From Methylomonas subterranea (lineage in GTDB: Bacteria > Pseudomonadota > Gammaproteobacteria > Methylococcales > Methylomonadaceae): DNA of 64,000 nucleotides. Both the position numbers and the translations under genes were made by a program. The stretch covers positions 1 to 64,000 of the forward strand of contig NZ_JANIBJ010000018.1 in the NCBI RefSeq assembly GCF_024505185.1, written 5' to 3'. Position 1 is the stretch's first letter. Every line of letters starts with the position of its first letter. Positions 46,098 through 55,174 of this stretch are shown here, in pieces. The notes under the pieces were generated by a model. The model was not told the DNA's origin, made no database searches, and saw only the letters and a program-made list of their open reading frames with translations.

Positions 46098-47738
46098 TTA
46101 AACCGCTTCGATCAGGCTGGGATCGTAATCCTCCGGCGCTTCGAAACCCAGCAGATTCAAGACGGTCGCCGCCACATTCGACAGACCGGCTCTAGGTAAA
46201 TCCCGCCGTAAACCGTAGCCGGGGTTCTCTCCGGACACCAACACGAAGGGCACCGGGTTCAGGGTGTGCGAGGTCTTGGCCTTGGTGCGGCCTTCGGCGT
46301 TGCGGGTCACATTGCCTTTCTTATCCAGTTCGTACATTTCGTCGGCGTTGCCGTGGTCGGCGGTGATGATCGCGGTGCCGTTCATTTCCAGAATCACCGG
46401 AATCAGCCGCGCCAGTTGCAAATCCAGGCCCTGCATGGCGGTGACCGCCGCCTCGAAATTGCCGGTGTGGCCGACCATGTCGCCGTTGGCGTAATTGACC
46501 CGCAGGTATTTGTACTGGCCGCTGCGTACCGCGGCTATCAGGGTATCGGTGATCTCCGCGCATTTCATCCAGGGCCGTTGCTCGAACGGCACCACGTCGC
46601 TGGGGATTTCCACGTAGGTTTCGGAAGCTTCGTCGAATTTACCGGAGCGGTTGCCGTTCCAGAAATAAGTCACGTGGCCGAATTTCTGGGTTTCGCTGAT
46701 GGCGTATTGGCTGATGCCGTTTTTGGCCAGATATTCGCCCAGGGTACGGTCTATGGTTGGCGGCTCCACCAGAAAACGCGGCGGCAGTTTGGTGTCGCCG
46801 TCGTATTGCATCATGCCGGCATAAGTCACTTTCGGCAGCGGGCCGCGCTCGAACGGGCAAAACTGTTCTTCGGTAAAGGCGCGGGAAATTTCGATGGCGC
46901 GGTCGCCGCGAAAGTTGAAGAACACCACCGCGTCGCCGTCGACTATGGTACCCAGCGGCTTGCCGTCTTTTGCAATCACGAAGCCGGGCAAATCCTGGTC
47001 GATCACGTTTGTTTCGCTACGGAAGGTTTCGATGGCTTCACGGGCGCTGGCGAACTGGCGGCCCTGGCCTAACACGTGGATATCCCAGCCGCGCTTGACC
47101 ATGCTCCAATCTGCTTCATAGCGGTCCATGGTGATTTTCATGCGACCGCCGCCGGAAGCAATCGCCACATCGAACTCAGGGCCGCGCAAACCGTCCAGAT
47201 AGACTTCGAACGGATCGACGTAATCCAATGCGGAGGTTTCGCCGACATCGCGGCCGTCCAGCAGAATGTGAATCCGCGCCTTGGCCACGCCTTCCTGCTT
47301 GGCGCGTTCCAGCATCGCTTTCAAATGGTCGATATGCGAATGCACATTACCATCCGAGAACAAGCCCAGGAAATGCAAAGTACCGCCCTGCTTGGCGGCG
47401 GCGACTACTTCCCGCCAGGCATGGCCTTGCCACAGATGGCCGGAGTTGATCGATTCGGCGACCAGTTTGGCGCCCTGGGCAAACACCCGGCCGGCGCCGA
47501 AGGCATTGTGGCCGACTTCGCTGTTGCCCATGTCCTCGTCGCTGGGCATGCCGACCGCCGTGCCGTGCGCAAGCAATCGGGTCATCGGATAATTTGCCAT
47601 CAAGCTATCCAGAGTGGGGGTGCGGGCGGACTTGACCGCGTCGCCGTCTTCGCGCGGCGAAATACCGACGCCATCCAGCACGATAGTGACCACGGGGCCC
47701 GGACAAGGGGAAAAACGGGAAGATTTTGCTAGTTTCAT
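46098..47738 (-). CDS. gpmI: 2,3-bisphosphoglycerate-independent phosphoglycerate mutase
   Basis: Glycolytic interconversion of 3- and 2-phosphoglycerate. It is 546 residues, somewhat longer than the usual 510. Seen: the metal site [13 protein letters not shown], the catalytic Ser in [16 protein letters not shown], and the late metal block [13 protein letters not shown]. The ATG at 47738 lies near a 17-base palindrome (47773-47789). It has no operon partner. Confidence 0.96.
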   Translation of the reverse strand: MKLAKSSRFSPCPGPVVTIVLDGVGISPREDGDAVKSARTPTLDSLMANYPMTRLLAHGTAVGMPSDEDMGNSEVGHNAFGAGRVFAQGAKLVAESINSGHLWQGHAWREVVAAAKQGGTLHFLGLFSDGNVHSHIDHLKAMLERAKQEGVAKARIHILLDGRDVGETSALDYVDPFEVYLDGLRGPEFDVAIASGGGRMKITMDRYEADWSMVKRGWDIHVLGQGRQFASAREAIETFRSETNVIDQDLPGFVIAKDGKPLGTIVDGDAVVFFNFRGDRAIEISRAFTEEQFCPFERGPLPKVTYAGMMQYDGDTKLPPRFLVEPPTIDRTLGEYLAKNGISQYAISETQKFGHVTYFWNGNRSGKFDEASETYVEIPSDVVPFEQRPWMKCAEITDTLIAAVRSGQYKYLRVNYANGDMVGHTGNFEAAVTAMQGLDLQLARLIPVILEMNGTAIITADHGNADEMYELDKKGNVTRNAEGRTKAKTSHTLNPVPFVLVSGENPGYGLRRDLPRAGLSNVAATVLNLLGFEAPEDYDPSLIEAV

Positions 47739-47772
47739 GATAATTTCGAGTGATGGGAAAGTCGGATGCCGA

Positions 47773-47789
47773 TTAAAACCGGGTTTTAA
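47773..47789. promoter_or_regulatory. 17-base palindrome upstream of gpmI
   Basis: TTAAAACC, one G, GGTTTTAA. It is 35 bases upstream of the gpmI start codon, where an operator or promoter element could lie. No known regulator consensus was recognised. Confidence 0.3.
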
Positions 47790-47955
47790 CAGCCGTTCAG
47801 GCCCATTTTAACAGTTGTGCCGCTTGCACTGAAATCCCGCCGCGACCGGATGCAAGCCAAACGCGAAAAATCCCACAATAAAACTATACTGATTACCCAT
47901 TCCGCCATTCCCGTCGCGGCAATGGTTTTTCCAACCATTTTTACAGGATAAAGTC

Positions 47956-48411
47956 ATGCAAAAATTAGTGAAGCTGCTGTCCGACCCGGAATTTACTGCC
48001 GCCGTCGAGGGCGAAAAACTGACCTTCCCCGCCGACAGCATCATGCTGGATGAAGGCTCGGAAGGCAGGGATTTATTCGTAATCACCCAAGGCGAAGCCC
48101 TGGTCAGCTACGAGCTTGACGACACCTTAGAGCATCCGGCCCGCTTGGCCAAGTTGAAGGTCAACGATATTTTCGGCGAGTTGTCTTTGTTCGACAGCGG
48201 CCCGCGCAGCGCCGAGGTAAAAGCCGTGAGCGATTGCCAGGTAACTAAAATTTCCGGCGCATCGCTGCTGGCATTTCTGGATGCCCGCCCCGAACAGGGC
48301 TATTACGTGCTGAGGGATCTGCTGCAACACCTGATCGAGCAGATGCGCCAGAACAACATGCGCACCAAAATGACCCTGCAGATGTACTTTCACGAGCACG
48401 AAGACGATTGA
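47956..48411 (+). CDS. stand-alone cyclic nucleotide-binding domain protein
   Basis: A 151-residue protein with only a CRP-like cNMP-binding fold and no DNA-binding helix-turn-helix. Seen: LTFPADSIMLDEGSEGRDLF at the start of the beta-roll and the phosphate-binding-cassette-like IFGELSLFDSGPRSAEV, with the FGEL and PRSA elements in place, followed by a helical end rich in Gln and Met. It could be a regulatory subunit or a sensor adaptor for another protein; no partner is adjacent. It is divergent from gpmI. Confidence 0.85.
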   Translation: MQKLVKLLSDPEFTAAVEGEKLTFPADSIMLDEGSEGRDLFVITQGEALVSYELDDTLEHPARLAKLKVNDIFGELSLFDSGPRSAEVKAVSDCQVTKISGASLLAFLDARPEQGYYVLRDLLQHLIEQMRQNNMRTKMTLQMYFHEHEDD

Positions 48412-48530
48412 ACCGGGATCGCGGACATTTTCGGCATAGGCAAGCCGGCACGGCCTGCAATACAATAGCGGCCCCGATCCGGCGAACCCGGACGAACAGG
48501 GTTCCGTATATTATTTGACCTTTAATTCAC

Positions 48531-49133
48531 ATGAACAAAGACATCCGCATCCAGCGCCTAAGCGGCGAAGCCTTGATTCAATACATCCCGGAACTGGCGC
48601 GTCTGCGCATCGAAGTGTTCCGCGATTTCCCCTATCTGTACGACGGCGATTACGAATACGAGAAAAAATACCTGCAAACCTATATCGACTGTCCGGAAAG
48701 CGTGATCGTGTTGGCCTTCGACGGCGATGCCATCATCGGCGCATCGACCGCGATACCGTTGAAATACGAAACCGCCGAGGTGAAAAAGCCCTTTGTCGAC
48801 CACTGTTACGACCCGGATCAGGTGTTCTACTGCGGCGAATCGGTGTTGAACAAGGCCTATCGCGGCCTGGGAATAGGGGTGAAATTCTTCGAACAGCGCG
48901 AAGCGCATGCCGAGGATTTGGGCGGCTTCCGGCATATCACCTTCTGCTGTGTCGAGCGTCCGGCCGACCATCCGCGCCGACCGGCCGATTATGTGCCGCT
49001 GGACGCGTTCTGGAACAAGCGAGGCTATTTCAAACACCCCGAGTTGCATACCACTTACTCCTGGAAAGATTTGGACGACAGCGAGGAAACTCCCAAACCG
49101 ATGACCTTCTGGTTAAAGGAAGATCATGCCTAA
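48531..49133 (+). CDS. GNAT-family N-acetyltransferase
   Basis: A 200-residue acetyltransferase-like protein. Seen: the fold with LRIEVFRDFPYLYDGDYEYE, VIVLAFDGDAIIGAS and the acetyl-CoA loop region YRGLGIGVKFFEQREAHAE. It overlaps the nitrilase-family gene by eight bases. These two domains occur fused in one protein in some bacteria (for example the YhcX type), so they probably act on one substrate. That substrate is not known. Confidence 0.88.
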   Translation: MNKDIRIQRLSGEALIQYIPELARLRIEVFRDFPYLYDGDYEYEKKYLQTYIDCPESVIVLAFDGDAIIGASTAIPLKYETAEVKKPFVDHCYDPDQVFYCGESVLNKAYRGLGIGVKFFEQREAHAEDLGGFRHITFCCVERPADHPRRPADYVPLDAFWNKRGYFKHPELHTTYSWKDLDDSEETPKPMTFWLKEDHA

Positions 49134-49986
49134 AATCGCCAGCGCCCAATACGACATCAGCTTCCTGGAAACCTGGGAAAATTTCGAAGCCAAAACCCGC
49201 CGCTGGGTAAAAGACGCCGCCGACCACAAGGCCGACATCCTGCTGTTTCCGGAATATGCCTGCATGGAATTGGCGTCTTTGTTTCCCAAGGAAACTTACA
49301 GCTCCTTGAACGGCCAACTGGACGCCTTGCAAACCCTGTTGGCGGATTATCTGGACTTATTCAAAACCCTGGCGGCCGAGCACGGGGTTTACATCCAGGC
49401 CGGCACCTACCCTGTCAAGCACGACAACGGCGAGTTCCGCAATCACGCCTATTTCTTCACCCCGCAAGGCGGGGTGGATTTCCAGGAAAAACTGACCATG
49501 ACCCGCTTCGAGAACGAGCAGTGGCATATTTCACGCGGCCTGGACATCAAACTGTTCGATACGAAATTCGGCAAGATAGCGATCAATATCTGCTACGACA
49601 GCGAATTCCCGCACTACGCCCGCCAGCAAGCGGAGCGCGGCGCCACGTTGATTCTGGTGCCCAGCTGCACGGACACCGAAGCGGGTTACTACCGGGTGCG
49701 GATAGGCTGTCAGGCCCGCGCACTGGAAAACCAATGCTACGTCGTGCAAGCCTCGCTGGTCGGCGATGCGGACTGGTCGGAAGCGGTTGACATCAACCGC
49801 GGCGCCGCGGCGATTTACACGCCGGTGGACCGGGGCTTCCCCAACAACGGCATCTTGGCCATCGGCGAATACAACAAAGTGCAATGGGTATATGCCGACG
49901 TCGATTTGGCCGCCGTGGATACCGTGCGCCGGGAAGGCCAGGTGTTTAACTATCGCGATTGGCCGAAACAATTCGATTGCCGCTAG
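49126..49986 (+). CDS. carbon-nitrogen hydrolase (nitrilase superfamily)
   Basis: A 286-residue amidase-like enzyme. Seen: the catalytic triad Glu in LLFPEYACMELAS, Lys in QEKLTMTRFENEQW, and Cys in AINICYDSEFPHYAR, and a C-terminal NRGAAAIYTP region. It is translationally coupled to the GNAT gene. The pairing suggests acylation and deacylation of an amine or amide compound, by inference. Confidence 0.92.
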   Translation: MPKIASAQYDISFLETWENFEAKTRRWVKDAADHKADILLFPEYACMELASLFPKETYSSLNGQLDALQTLLADYLDLFKTLAAEHGVYIQAGTYPVKHDNGEFRNHAYFFTPQGGVDFQEKLTMTRFENEQWHISRGLDIKLFDTKFGKIAINICYDSEFPHYARQQAERGATLILVPSCTDTEAGYYRVRIGCQARALENQCYVVQASLVGDADWSEAVDINRGAAAIYTPVDRGFPNNGILAIGEYNKVQWVYADVDLAAVDTVRREGQVFNYRDWPKQFDCR

Positions 49987-50097
49987 CCGTCCGGCCAGTC
50001 GCCGCGCGCCAGCCAATTACCCTACTATCCCTAATAGTTCTGTTCAGGCTGTGTTACAATTCAAGCCCGTTTAAACAAGACTCAAAAGGCTTTAACC

Positions 50098-50487
50098 ATG
50101 CGAATTCAAACACTTCCTGTCCTTGCCCTGCTGGTTTTATCGTTTGCGGCGACAGCCGAAGTTGCCCTGACTCAGGCCGATGTCTTGGGAACCTGGCAAA
50201 TCGATAAAGAATCCGCCAACCGCGACGGCAGCAACGCCAGAACTTCCAACACCACCTGGAACATCAAACCCGACGGCACCCTGGAAGGCATAACCAAGGA
50301 TTCAGACGCTCACGCCCGTCTCGACAGCCTAAAAGCCGTGCTGAACTATTCCATTCAAGACGGCAAACTGGTCAAACAGGCCGCGCCGGGCCGCTCAAAA
50401 ATGGAGACCTGCGAAGCCGTCGAAAAAAGCGGCAATCAAATGGTCTTGAAATGCCAGACGGTTTATTACTTCATGAGTAAAAAATAA
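50098..50487 (+). CDS. exported lipocalin-like hypothetical protein
   Basis: A 129-residue protein with a signal peptide ending AATA, then a beta-rich mature part. Seen: VLGTWQIDKESANRDG and IKPDGTLEGITKDS, reminiscent of lipocalin-like domains that start with a GxW motif, and two Cys (TCEA, KCQT) that could form a disulfide. It is a single gene with TACAAT 38 bases upstream as a possible -10 box. Not assigned. Confidence 0.65.
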   Translation: MRIQTLPVLALLVLSFAATAEVALTQADVLGTWQIDKESANRDGSNARTSNTTWNIKPDGTLEGITKDSDAHARLDSLKAVLNYSIQDGKLVKQAAPGRSKMETCEAVEKSGNQMVLKCQTVYYFMSKK

Positions 50488-50515
50488 CCATTGCCCGCCT
50501 GGCCTATCGTCCCCA

Positions 50516-50545
50516 AGCCGGTTTTCGCCACGGCGAAACCCGGCT
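50516..50545. terminator. strong hairpin, possible terminator
   Basis: AGCCGGTTTTCGCC pairs with GGCGAAACCCGGCT with one mismatch. It lies 29 bases after the lipocalin-like gene. The T-tract after it is weak (CTCCCCTTTAT), so termination is likely but not certain. Confidence 0.45.
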
Positions 50546-50752
50546 CACTCGCCTCCCCTTTATACCAGCTTCGGCATTTAAACCGCGAAGAATCCGCAAG
50601 GCGCGCGGGATAACAATGATTGCCGATATTCTATAAAGCGGAATCTACAATTTACCGGATTGATAGGGATATTCGACGCAAACAGCAATGGGTGAACGTT
50701 CATGCTTTTGTGATTTACAACGCTGGAAACAGGAGCATCAAGGACGATATCT

Positions 50753-50979
50753 ATGCAACCATTAAAAATAAATGCGGAATGGGATGAGGACGCTGGCGTT
50801 TGGGTCGCGACAAGCCATGACGTTGACGGCTTGCCAGTACAATGGATGCCTTGATAGAGCGGCTGAAGATCGTCATTCCCGAACTGATGGAAGCCAATCA
50901 CAAAGCGCTTTCCGAACAAAATTTGCCATTTATGCTCGATGGCTATTTTGCACGTAGGACCGGCTCTCACGCTCGCTAA
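50753..50979 (+). pseudogene. frameshifted DUF1902-type (HicB-like) antitoxin
   Basis: The frame from the ATG at 50753 (AAGGA upstream) reads MQPLKINAEWDEDAGVWVAT with DVDGL, then loses the family pattern and stops at 50852-50854. The expected remainder, MDALIERLKIVIPELMEANH, continues in another frame from 50842 to the stop at 50979. Between GL and MD there are only 8 bases where relatives need about 18, so a loss of about 10 bases fits. The stop overlaps the hicA-like start (TAATG). An assembly error or recoding cannot be excluded. Confidence 0.75.
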
Positions 50980-51173
50980 TGGGCGACTTCGCGCCGCCAT
51001 TAAAAAAGGCGCTCAAAGCCCAAGGCTGTTATTTTATCCGGCAAGGTAAGGGCGACCATGAGATATGGTTTAGCCCAACATCTCAAAAGCACTTTGTCGT
51101 AGATGGCAAGATCAAGTCGAGACACACCGCCAACGCGGCGTTACTGCAAACCGGACTAAACAAGCAGTTTTAA
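50979..51173 (+). CDS. HicA-family mRNA interferase-type toxin
   Basis: A 64-residue protein of the HicA/YcfA double-stranded-RNA-binding-like fold. Seen: GCYFIRQGKGDHEIW with the catalytic His of the family and the conserved VVDGKIKSRHTANAALLQ. It appears full length and is coupled to the upstream antitoxin gene by TAATG. Since that antitoxin is broken, either the toxin is not expressed well, or it is controlled by another antitoxin, or the antitoxin frame is still functional by slippage. Confidence 0.85.
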   Translation: MGDFAPPLKKALKAQGCYFIRQGKGDHEIWFSPTSQKHFVVDGKIKSRHTANAALLQTGLNKQF

Positions 51174-51390
51174 GCCCCCCACGGATTTTTACATTCATAG
51201 AGGGTACCGGCATGGGCGCGCAGGGTCGCGACGCGCAAAACCATCGACGCAATCCCGCGTCTCCGGCACGAAACCGCCTTTAGTTCCCCCGCCCGTCCGG
51301 CGGTTTAATCCCCACTTGTATCATTGCTATCCAACGTCTATCTTGAAACCACTCTACCAACGCGTGCATTCAAGTGTGCCAGGATGTGAT

Positions 51391-53379
51391 ATGTCATCTG
51401 GAAAGCCCGGGCGAAGCGCCTCAAAGCGGTCGTGGCGAACAAAAATAAAGACCGACGGCAGCGCATGCCTGGTATTTGTTCTGGGCCTGTCGATTACCGC
51501 CGCAGGCTGGCATTCGGCCCAACGTTCGCTGACACAAGACACCCGCGCGTATTTCGACTTCAGAGTCAAGCAATTATTGGCAACCATAGAAAACCGTATC
51601 GACAACTATCAACAGGTACTTCAAGGGACTCGCGGCTTGTTCACGGCTTCCGTGGCAGTCGAACGATCCGAGTTTCAGCGCTATATAGACTCTTTAAACC
51701 TTGCTGCCCGTTATCCCGGCATACAGGGGGTCGGTTTTTCCCTGATCGTGGCGCCGGCGCAACTGCCGGCTCATCTCGAATCGATCCGCCGGGAAGGTTT
51801 TACCGACTATGAAATTCATCCCGCCGGACAGCGGGAACTGTATACCACCATCATCTATCTGGAACCTTTTGCCGGACGCAATCTGCGGGCATTCGGTTAC
51901 GACATGTTCACCGAACCCACCCGCCGTCAAGCCATGGTTTATGCCCGCGACATGAACACGGTAGGCATGACCGGCAAAGTGACCTTGGTACAGGAAATCG
52001 ACAGCGACATTCAAGCCGGTTTTTTGATGTACCTGCCGGTGTTCGAAAACTTTCAAGCCCACGACAATGCGGCCGAGCGGCGCAAGCACATTATCGGCTG
52101 GGTATATGCGCCATTCCGCATGCGCGATTTCATGAGCGGCATCGGAGGCGAGCGCAGCGCCGATTTACATCTGAGCATCTACGATGGCGAGGAAGTATCG
52201 GACACCAAGCTGATGTATAGCGACCAAATCGATCGCGTGCCGCAAAAGGCCATCAGCAAACGCCTGAACCTGACTGTCGGCGGACATACCTGGACACTGG
52301 TCATACATAGCGAAGCCGGTTTGAAAAACTGGCTCAACAATTATCAGCCCCTGCTCATTTTGGTCGGCGGCGGCGGCTTGAGCCTTTTGCTTGCGCTATC
52401 GACCCGCCAATACATCACGCGCGGCCAGGCCCTGGCCATGGCGGCGGCCGTCAACCGCGCCTTGCAGGAAAGCGAATCCCGCTTCCGCCTGTTGGCCGAC
52501 TCGGCCCCCGTGCTGATTTGGCTGACGGACGTCAAGCAATCGGCCATCTGGTTCAACAAGCAGTGGTTGAGCTTTACCGGGCGTCCGTTGCCGGAACAAC
52601 TTGACCAGGGCTGGCTCAACTTAGTGGAGCCGTCGCAAACGGAATTGGTGCTTAAACTGCTGCAATGGCATTATCAGACCCGTAAGCCGTTTAACGTCGA
52701 GTTTCGTTTAAGGCGCCATGACGGCGAATATCGCTGGATACTCAATACGGGCGCGCCCAGGTTCAATAATGACGGCGAATTCGTCGGCTTCATCGGCTCC
52801 TGCATCGACATTACCCGGCATAGGGAGATGGAAGAAGAATTATGGGAATTGGCCACCACCGACGGTTTGACCGGCTTTTTAAATCGCCGGCATTTTCTGG
52901 TACGCCTGCGGGAGGAATTCGATCGAATCCAGCGCAATGCCGAGTTACAATCGGCCTTGCTGATGTTGGATCTCGATCATTTCAAGCGCATCAACGACCA
53001 TTACGGCCATGCCGTCGGCGATGAGGTTTTGCAGCATTTCGCCCAAATCATCCGCTCGCAACAGCGCAAAATCGATATTGTGGGACGCCTGGGCGGCGAG
53101 GAGTTTGCCATCATCCTGCCCGACACCGAGCTGTCCGAAGCCTATGTACTGGCCGAACGTCTGCTTCACACGGTGGCCGGCACGCCGCTGGCGCATGAAA
53201 TGTCGCTGATCGAAATCACCATTTCCATCGGGGTTGCGCAATTGAACATAGGCAGCGAAAGCCCCGACGCCGCGCTGAAACAGGCCGACCAGGCCTTGTA
53301 TCGCGCCAAGAAGGCGGGTAGAAATCAAATAGTTCTCCAATCCCAGCCCGAAACCACCCCGAACCAACCACGTCGTTGA
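51391..53379 (+). CDS. CHASE-PAS-GGDEF diguanylate cyclase
   Basis: A 662-residue membrane sensor predicted to make c-di-GMP. Seen: a first helix (about residues 24-42), a periplasmic CHASE domain (about 60-290) with YPGIQGVGFSLIVAPAQL and FTDYEIHPAG, a second helix (about 317-335), a PAS domain (about 360-480), and a GGDEF domain (about 490-650) with RLGGEEFAIIL. An I-site RxxD (RKID) lies five residues before GGEEF. The ATG at 51391 follows CCAGGATGTGAT; a TTG 25 codons earlier is less likely. No partner gene is adjacent. Confidence 0.93.
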   Translation: MSSGKPGRSASKRSWRTKIKTDGSACLVFVLGLSITAAGWHSAQRSLTQDTRAYFDFRVKQLLATIENRIDNYQQVLQGTRGLFTASVAVERSEFQRYIDSLNLAARYPGIQGVGFSLIVAPAQLPAHLESIRREGFTDYEIHPAGQRELYTTIIYLEPFAGRNLRAFGYDMFTEPTRRQAMVYARDMNTVGMTGKVTLVQEIDSDIQAGFLMYLPVFENFQAHDNAAERRKHIIGWVYAPFRMRDFMSGIGGERSADLHLSIYDGEEVSDTKLMYSDQIDRVPQKAISKRLNLTVGGHTWTLVIHSEAGLKNWLNNYQPLLILVGGGGLSLLLALSTRQYITRGQALAMAAAVNRALQESESRFRLLADSAPVLIWLTDVKQSAIWFNKQWLSFTGRPLPEQLDQGWLNLVEPSQTELVLKLLQWHYQTRKPFNVEFRLRRHDGEYRWILNTGAPRFNNDGEFVGFIGSCIDITRHREMEEELWELATTDGLTGFLNRRHFLVRLREEFDRIQRNAELQSALLMLDLDHFKRINDHYGHAVGDEVLQHFAQIIRSQQRKIDIVGRLGGEEFAIILPDTELSEAYVLAERLLHTVAGTPLAHEMSLIEITISIGVAQLNIGSESPDAALKQADQALYRAKKAGRNQIVLQSQPETTPNQPRR

Positions 53380-53390
53380 AGTGCCGCGGA

Positions 53391-54155
53391 TCAGTTTTTA
53401 ATCCCCACTCCCTTGCGCAGCAACCACAGGCTCAGCAAGGTCAGAAACGCGATCAAGCCGAGCGTCATTTCAAAAGCCAGCGTCACATCCACGTCCGTCA
53501 CGCCGATCAAGCCGAACCGAAAGGCGTTGATCATGTAAATGATGGGGTTGCCTTGGGCGATGACTTGCCAGGCGGGCGGCAACATGGCCACCGAATAGAA
53601 CACCCCGCCCAGATAACTCAGGGGCGTCAGCACGAAATTGGGAATGATGGAAATATCGTCGAAACTTTCGGCAAACACCGCGTTGATAAAACCCGCCAGC
53701 GCGAACAGGGTGGCGGTTAGCAGCAGCATCCCGATGGAGATACTCCAGGACAGCACCCCGACCCGGGTAAACAGCATGGAGATGCCGGCCACCACCAACC
53801 CCACCAGCACGCCGCGGGCTATGCCGCCGCCGACATAGCCGATCAGGATCACCCAGTTCGGCACCGGTGCCACCAATAGCTCCTCGATATGGTGCTGAAA
53901 TTTGGTGGAATAAAACGACGACACCACGTTGGAAAAGGCGTGACTGATCACCGACATCAGAATCACTCCCGGCACGATGTAATCCATGTAAGCCACGCCC
54001 AGCACGGAGCCGATGCGGCCGCCGATCAGCTTGCCGAAAATCAGAAAATACAGGGCGGTGGTAATGGCCGGCGGCAGCAGGGTTTGCGGCCAGATACGGG
54101 TAAAGCGGCGGATTTCCTTGTACAGGATGGTAAAAAGCGGAACGGAATAATTCAT
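53391..54155 (-). CDS. ABC-2 type transporter permease, YadH-like
   Basis: A 254-residue inner-membrane protein with six predicted helices. Seen: LYKEIRRFTRIWPQTLLPP at the N terminus and the ABC-2 core PLSYLGGVFYSVAMLPPAW near residue 195. It overlaps the ATPase gene by four bases. It would form an exporter of two permeases and two ATPases; the substrate is unknown. The family name YadH is by similarity of layout. Confidence 0.9.
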   Translation of the reverse strand: MNYSVPLFTILYKEIRRFTRIWPQTLLPPAITTALYFLIFGKLIGGRIGSVLGVAYMDYIVPGVILMSVISHAFSNVVSSFYSTKFQHHIEELLVAPVPNWVILIGYVGGGIARGVLVGLVVAGISMLFTRVGVLSWSISIGMLLLTATLFALAGFINAVFAESFDDISIIPNFVLTPLSYLGGVFYSVAMLPPAWQVIAQGNPIIYMINAFRFGLIGVTDVDVTLAFEMTLGLIAFLTLLSLWLLRKGVGIKN

Positions 54156-55057
54156 TGCAGCAGATCGATAAAAAGTTGTTCCAGCCGGTTGGATTTGTTT
54201 TTCAAACTCAGGACCTCTATTCCCAAGGCGGTCAATTGTTGAAACAGGCGGTTCAGGCCATGGCTTTTCGGCACCGCCACATTCAGCAACTGGGCTTCGG
54301 CCAGTTCTATCTCATAGCCCTCGATAAGCGGGGCCGCTTGCAGATGCTGGGCAATGTTCAAAACGAAATGTTCGGTATGGATGCGCCGCAGCAAACTGTT
54401 CATGGCCGACTTTTCGACGATTTGGCCGTTATTGATGATGGCTATATTGCGGCACAGGCTTTCCGCCTCTTCCAGATAATGGGTGGTTAAAATGATGGTG
54501 GTGCCCTGCCGGTTCGCTTCCCGCATCATTTGCCACATGGAGCGGCGAATTTCGATGTCCACCCCGGCGGTCGGTTCGTCCAATATCAAGAGCCTTGGTC
54601 TGTGCACCATGGCGCGGGCAATCATCAGGCGCCGCTTCATGCCGCCCGACAAGCGCCGCGACACCAGATCGCGCTTGTCCCATAAATCCATTTGCTTCAG
54701 ACAATGCTCGGTTTGCGCCAGCGCCTGTTTACGCGAGATTCCGTAATAACCGGCCTGAATCAGCACCACATTTTTGACGGTTTCGAATTGATTGAAATTG
54801 ACTTCCTGCGGCACCAGGCCGATGCAGCGCTTGGCTTGTTCGTTGTCCTTGACCAGATCGTGACCGAAGACGCCAACCTCGCCGGCGGTTTTAGTGACCA
54901 GGGAACTGATGATGCCTATCAAGGTCGATTTACCGGCCCCGTTCGGTCCCAGCAAGGCGAAGAAATCACCGTCTTCCACTTCAAGATCCACGCCTTTCAA
55001 GGCCTGGAAGCCGTTGTTATAGGTCTTTTTTAGATTATGAATGGATAAAGCCTTCAT
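54152..55057 (-). CDS. ABC transporter ATP-binding protein, YadG-like
   Basis: A 301-residue ATPase. Seen: Walker A LLGPNGAGKSTLIG, signature SRRLSGGMKRRLMIARAM, Walker B LLILDEPTAGVD, and a C-terminal extension of about 80 residues after the ATPase. The ATG at 55057 starts MKALSIHNLKKTYN. It is followed by the permease with a 4-base overlap. It is divergent from ppx. Confidence 0.94.
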   Translation of the reverse strand: MKALSIHNLKKTYNNGFQALKGVDLEVEDGDFFALLGPNGAGKSTLIGIISSLVTKTAGEVGVFGHDLVKDNEQAKRCIGLVPQEVNFNQFETVKNVVLIQAGYYGISRKQALAQTEHCLKQMDLWDKRDLVSRRLSGGMKRRLMIARAMVHRPRLLILDEPTAGVDIEIRRSMWQMMREANRQGTTIILTTHYLEEAESLCRNIAIINNGQIVEKSAMNSLLRRIHTEHFVLNIAQHLQAAPLIEGYEIELAEAQLLNVAVPKSHGLNRLFQQLTALGIEVLSLKNKSNRLEQLFIDLLQ

Positions 55058-55174
55058 GGGGTAGTTTATAATGCCGACAGACCAGAACGGGCGCGACATC
55101 CGTGGACACCGCCTAAAGGTGGCGAATTTTAACAGAATTCCCCATACCGCCCACGCCTAAACAGGAATACAAAC

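Noticed and set aside
42360-46100. An integron integrase gene (intI)
   Set aside because: No tyrosine recombinase with the RHRY motif is present, so the cassettes are orphan.
49990-50097. Strong sigma70 promoter for the lipocalin-like gene
   Set aside because: TACAAT at 50055 is a fair -10, but no good -35 lies 17 bases upstream; only the -10 was noted in the gene entry.
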